The notes under the pieces are model-generated. The model made no database searches and was not told the origin of the DNA. It worked only from the letters and a program-made list of their open reading frames with translations. A stretch of 64,000 nt of DNA from Cohnella sp. AR92 (GTDB lineage: Bacteria > Bacillota > Bacilli > Paenibacillales > Paenibacillaceae): positions 310,001 to 374,000 of the forward strand of contig NZ_RZJR01000001.1 in the NCBI RefSeq assembly GCF_003990975.1. Reading direction: 5' to 3'. This document shows, one piece after another, positions 61,501-64,000 of this stretch. Both the position numbers and the translations under genes were made by a program. Every line of letters starts with the position of its first letter. The stretch's first letter is position 1.

Positions 61501-61562
61501 GAACGAAGATAACGCTATGGCTTCCGGCTTCCGATAGTAGAAAGAGACACAAGGGGGGATAG
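58524..61562 (+). CDS. 7TMR-DISM hybrid sensor kinase with a second LytS-type kinase module
   Basis: A 1012-residue receptor kinase. A signal-anchor helix (7-23) precedes an extracellular 7TMR-DISMED2 domain (40-205; DGQWEFYPN) and seven TM helices (about 210-415). HisKA has His443 (LLQTSHELKTPLNGIINLSQ), but the ATPase following it lacks a convincing N-box and looks degenerate. A receiver has Asp727 (LLLLDVMMTSGES). A LytS/YesM-like kinase ends the chain, with His818 (QSQIKPHFLYNAL), N-box (LVENAIRHGV) and G-box (DNGVGM). Two kinase modules in one chain suggest internal phosphorelay. The ATG has GGAAGG upstream. It is two bases from the response regulator gene. Confidence 0.88.
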   Translation: MDRYQWILLAAGTAVLAAILLAHLFKPGQTPEAKDGVLDLRGWGIAEHGSIALDGQWEFYPNLLLAPQDFSANSPKRQARWENVPGVWNGPDMKAHGVGTYRLTVLLQPDLSRELAIQKQIIRFSDKLFVNGELLGQSGVPSSDRRLYRPGNSPYTVYFGSPADGKLDIVIQAANYEIRSGGGLYMAPVLGLAGEIVKDRQFQISLEWAGVIVLFIFGVFFLFLFGRYHRNSSFLFFGLFFVIFGLMLFLNGQRSFMELFPHAPFQLTWKIKDFAMIVTFPISVFYTNSLLDLGRWKRGLQTVAGLYAAYSVSILILPYSVYSDFLEISVYMLPFFFLLLVAILLRKYRSGIYGVFDRREMQLFIAAILCIALFPMNVLVNYVDSGNIASKALTNLLVIAFIVFALMMVARRYLATYSSMAILTDKLRRSDDMKDEFLLQTSHELKTPLNGIINLSQSALDDPVRSPNSKRTREKLQLIRNMAFRMSNRIHDIIDLAQLKDERLTVSKERVDLQACASNLFNVYGFLAKEKGVELVNAIEPEGKYAWVDERRLLQVLSNILDLCLRYMENSELRVSAKCEEEKVFLSIEAMDYRNTSDPLLEAEGIGIGLSIASELVRLMGGKLEWSDARNGEGIRFCLILQIPEEAAEASTEAEREPVEPLLAASSDEEGERVEERVLVVADPSNLELLVNLLAIEGYRVETAHNAAEAIAAIREPSSPPDLLLLDVMMTSGESYEIGRILRRSYSPIDLPILYLVARNTPADIEAVLSAGGNDFIVKPLDAGQIRVRIRTLLALKNLAKEAAASEMAFLQSQIKPHFLYNALGTIMSLCYTDGQRAGELLAVLSRYLRLIFRQERRGEEVTLAEEIDLVKAYSDIEQARFGDRLELNIDIDETLFGVPVMPLTIQPLVENAIRHGVAQKVGGGTVRLSIQRAGDQVRVEVEDNGVGMTPEQVQRLLEGGHKEAGVGFRNILKRVMYLSGKPPKVESDPNRGTKITLWLPASDSRKRHKGG

Positions 61563-61564
61563 GG

Positions 61565-62740
61565 ATGATTCGGGCGCTGTTGGTCGACGATGAGGAACAC
61601 GCTCTTCGCATCCTGCGGATTCTGCTGGAACGAACGGGAGAGGTCGAGATTGTCGGCGAGGCGACGAACGGATTCGACGCGTTGGACAAGCTTAAGCTGC
61701 TGAAGCCGGACGTCGTGTTCTCCGACATCGAGATGCCGGGATTGAACGGAGTCGAGCTCGCCGAGAGAATCGGCAGCGAGAACCTCGACATTCAGGTCGT
61801 GTTCGTAACCGCCTACGATCGGTATGCCATCTCGGCCTTCGAGAACGATGCCGTGGACTATCTGCTCAAGCCGCTCGAGAAGGAGCGGCTGATCAAGACG
61901 GTCCAGCGGGTGAAGAAGGAGGCTCTGAAGAACTCCGCTCGGAGCGAGATGGCCGCTTCTCTGGCCATGGAAGAAGGAAGCGGCAGCCAAGCCGCCGAAA
62001 GGCCGATTCTTCAAGTCAGCCTTCTGGGAGGCATCTCCGTCGTCAACGCCGGCAAGGAACGGATGAAGTGGAGAACGGGCAAAGAGCGGGAGCTGTTCGC
62101 CTATCTGGCCTGCCGGAAGGGCGAGCGGGTCCATCGGGATACGATCGTCGACGCTCTATGGCCGGAGGAGCATTATCAGAAGGCCAAGGTGTACCTGCAT
62201 ACATGCGTCAGCCTCCTGCGGAAGGACCTCAGGCAGATGGGCTTCGACGGCGCGCTGATCTACGAAGGAGAGAAGTACCACATCAAAGAAGAGGTCTTCT
62301 CGACGGATTACGAGCGATTCAAGGAGAGCGTCCAGAAGCTGAAGTCTTCCCCGGCCGTCGCGCAGGAAGCGCTTGAGGACGTGCTGAACCTGTATCAAGG
62401 CCCGCTGTTCAAGGACGAGGACTACGCCTGGGCGGAGGAAGAGATTCTAAGCGTCGAGCAGATCGCGGGAGAGCTGCGGATGGAGCTCGCCATTCAATAC
62501 GAGAAGAACAAGGAATACGTGAGAATGTCCGATGTGATCCACAAGCAGCTGGCGGTCTCTCCTTACGACGAAGAAGCTTACCGGCTGATGATGAGGGCGC
62601 AGTTCGCGGCAGGCAAGCATGAAGAAGTGTTCCGAATCTATCAATTGCTGCTGAACAGGCTTGGAGAGCTCGGAATCGAGCCGTCCAAGATGACGGTTGA
62701 AGTCTTTAACGAGATCAAGAGGAAGAGGGATCGGGGCTGA
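61565..62740 (+). CDS. Response regulator with SARP-like DNA-binding and BTAD domains
   Basis: A 391-residue regulator. The receiver has LLVDDEEHAL and Asp54 (VFSDIEMPGLNG). After a linker comes an OmpR-like winged helix (about 155-235; VSLLGGISVV...WRTGKERELFAYLACRKGERV). The bacterial transcriptional activator domain (about 240-388) contains DYERFKESV, LYQGPLFKDEDYAWAEEE and the closing GEHEEVFRIY-like helix pair. SARP-type receivers are common in Paenibacillaceae. It starts two bases after the 7TMR kinase stop and is almost certainly its partner. Confidence 0.9.
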   Translation: MIRALLVDDEEHALRILRILLERTGEVEIVGEATNGFDALDKLKLLKPDVVFSDIEMPGLNGVELAERIGSENLDIQVVFVTAYDRYAISAFENDAVDYLLKPLEKERLIKTVQRVKKEALKNSARSEMAASLAMEEGSGSQAAERPILQVSLLGGISVVNAGKERMKWRTGKERELFAYLACRKGERVHRDTIVDALWPEEHYQKAKVYLHTCVSLLRKDLRQMGFDGALIYEGEKYHIKEEVFSTDYERFKESVQKLKSSPAVAQEALEDVLNLYQGPLFKDEDYAWAEEEILSVEQIAGELRMELAIQYEKNKEYVRMSDVIHKQLAVSPYDEEAYRLMMRAQFAAGKHEEVFRIYQLLLNRLGELGIEPSKMTVEVFNEIKRKRDRG

Positions 62741-62996
62741 CGGAAGCAACGGATCGTCCGACTCATCCTTTCGCGTATCGTCTGCCATTCAAACGCCTTT
62801 GGCGCGCCGTTCCGGGTGCCGGAGGTGTTTTTGGTTTGGTCCAAGCTCCTTCCCATCGCAATCTTCTTTTTCCCCTCGACAAAAGCTCTTCTTTTTCATC
62901 GAAGGAGAACCGAGGCTCTTCAAGGAATTTAGAGCGGTTGGAACTGGGAAGAGTCCGACTTCAGGAGAAGAACCGAAGGGAGCAAGAGAACCGAAC

Positions 62997-64000
62997 ATGA
63001 ACGAAGCGTTGTATCGCAAGCTGCAGGAGGAGGTAAAGGCTTATGTCAACGGCCCTGCCCGCGCGTTGTCCGATCGGATCGAGGAGACCGGTTCGTGCGG
63101 AACGGAGATACGGGAAGAGTTGAGGGAGAGGGGCTTTCTGCGTCTGGCCGCTCCCGAGGAATACGGCGGGATGGGGCTTAACTTTATTCAATATCTCGAA
63201 CTGCTGGAGCTGTTCTCCCAGCTTCACGGCTCGATCCGGATGATCGTGCACGTGAACAACGGGATTTGGAGACCGGTTCATTATAAGGCATCGACGGAAC
63301 AGAAGCGCCGGTTCGTGAAGCCGCTCGTACGCGGAGAGCTGAGCGCGTCGTTCGCGCTGACGGAGCCGACGGCGGGAGCGGGCACGGACATTCGGACATC
63401 GGCGAGGAAGGAGGGCGGCGAGTTCGTTCTTAACGGGGCGAAGTGGATGGTCACCTTCGGGGATACGTCGGATTACGTGCTTGTTTTCGCCCGGATGGAG
63501 AATACGGCCGGCCAGGACGGGACGGTCTCGCTGTTGGTGCGCCGGGATTCGCCGGGACTCACGATCAAGAAAATGCCGCCGACGCTCGGCTTGACGGGAA
63601 CCGGCCATGCGCATCTTTACTTCAAGGATTGCCGCGTGCCGGAGGATTGCCTGCTGGGAGAGATCGGGCAGGGGCTCGCCATCGCCATGAACGGGTTCCT
63701 CGATCCAAGCCGGATCTGCGTGGGAATGACCTGCGTCGGACTGGCGCAGAGGGCGCTCGATCTCTCGATCGAGAGGAGCCGCAAGCGGGTAACCTACGGC
63801 AAGCCGCTAAGCCAGCGTCAGATCGTGCAGACTTGGCTCGCCGAGATGGCGACCGATATCGAAGCGGCCAGACAGCTCTGCCTGCATGCCGGGCGCGCCC
63901 AGACGGATGGCGGGCTTACGCCCGCGCAAGCCTCGATGGCGAAGCTGTTCTCCCTGGAGATGCTGCAGCGGGTGACGGATAAGGCGCAGCAGATTTATGG
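62997..64000 (+). CDS. Acyl-CoA dehydrogenase (partial, runs off the window)
   Basis: The first 334 codons of an FAD acyl-CoA dehydrogenase that makes a trans-2-enoyl-CoA and reduces ETF. LAAPEEYGGMGLNFIQYLELLE is the N-terminal helical domain, and FALTEPTAGAGTDIRTSA contains the FAD/substrate-binding LTEP motif. ATKWMVTFGD-like beta-domain sequence (NGAKWMVTFGD) and RKRVTYGKPLSQRQ follow. The catalytic Glu region lies near or beyond the cut. The ATG at 62997 was chosen as the start because the whole frame from it is open; AAGGGAG lies about 13 bases upstream. Confidence 0.9.
   Translation, partial: MNEALYRKLQEEVKAYVNGPARALSDRIEETGSCGTEIREELRERGFLRLAAPEEYGGMGLNFIQYLELLELFSQLHGSIRMIVHVNNGIWRPVHYKASTEQKRRFVKPLVRGELSASFALTEPTAGAGTDIRTSARKEGGEFVLNGAKWMVTFGDTSDYVLVFARMENTAGQDGTVSLLVRRDSPGLTIKKMPPTLGLTGTGHAHLYFKDCRVPEDCLLGEIGQGLAIAMNGFLDPSRICVGMTCVGLAQRALDLSIERSRKRVTYGKPLSQRQIVQTWLAEMATDIEAARQLCLHAGRAQTDGGLTPAQASMAKLFSLEMLQRVTDKAQQIY

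Overview
The window looks like chromosome from a high-GC, endospore-forming member of the Paenibacillaceae (Paenibacillus/Cohnella-like). Support: an alpha/beta-type small acid-soluble spore protein, YesM/YesN-type two-component systems beside sugar ABC transporters, Bacillus-like sigma-A promoters and strong Shine-Dalgarno sites, frequent GTG/TTG starts, a LipL-type octanoyltransferase and a DUF1641-ndh pair. No rRNA, tRNA, phage, transposase or CRISPR array was seen.

Layout. 1-5.9 kb: an SRPBCC (AHSA1)/ArsR pair with a near-consensus promoter and two candidate operators, an MFS transporter, a two-part ThrE-like exporter, a TIM-barrel isomerase, a secreted NlpC/P60 hydrolase and msrA. 6.3-9.9 kb: the DUF1641-ndh operon behind a Rex-like operator, an AT-richer MFS gene with a possible leader peptide, and a small YrdB-like membrane protein behind twin operators.

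10-20.6 kb and 38-42 kb form one metabolic theme split over two loci. The first holds an ABC transporter with an NMT1/ThiY-like binding lipoprotein, a PucR-type regulator, PreT and PreA (dihydropyrimidine dehydrogenase), dihydropyrimidinase and an unrecognised 74-residue protein. The second holds a beta-alanine-type aminotransferase, a CoA-acylating (methyl)malonate-semialdehyde dehydrogenase and alanine dehydrogenase. Together they give reductive uracil/thymine breakdown to acetyl-CoA or propionyl-CoA, except that no beta-ureidopropionase is in the window. A nucleoside hydrolase at 36.2 kb could supply free base. A motif TGTCA-N7-TAMCAT occurs at the transporter promoter, in the pucR-preT divergent region and directly after the -10 box of the aminotransferase locus, which suggests one regulon.

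21.4-31.6 kb: lipL, then an alpha-galactoside locus made of two permeases (minus strand), a YesM-like kinase, a YesN-like AraC response regulator, a sugar-binding lipoprotein and a GH36 alpha-galactosidase. The permease and binding-protein promoters share an identically spaced element. 31.9-35 kb: a large protein joining a cyclic-nucleotide-binding domain, a His/Asp-rich repeat linker and an SLC13-type anion permease.

42.4-64 kb: a PAS histidine kinase, MFS efflux genes, an NAD(P)-binding protein, an HD-GYP response regulator with a hybrid kinase and a receiver, a spore protein, an HxlR-MFS-aldo/keto reductase module, a DUF3900-like protein, a membrane-anchored alpha/beta hydrolase, a nitroreductase, a 7TMR hybrid kinase with a SARP/BTAD response regulator, and the start of an acyl-CoA dehydrogenase.

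The most unusual non-coding feature is a set of unrelated intergenic tandem arrays (20.6-21.2, 22.3-22.55, 31.7, 37.2-37.7 and 42.1-42.3 kb). All have a unit length of 50-52 bp and most units carry an inverted-repeat core. Two 12-bp minisatellites also lie in gene spacers of the pyrimidine locus.
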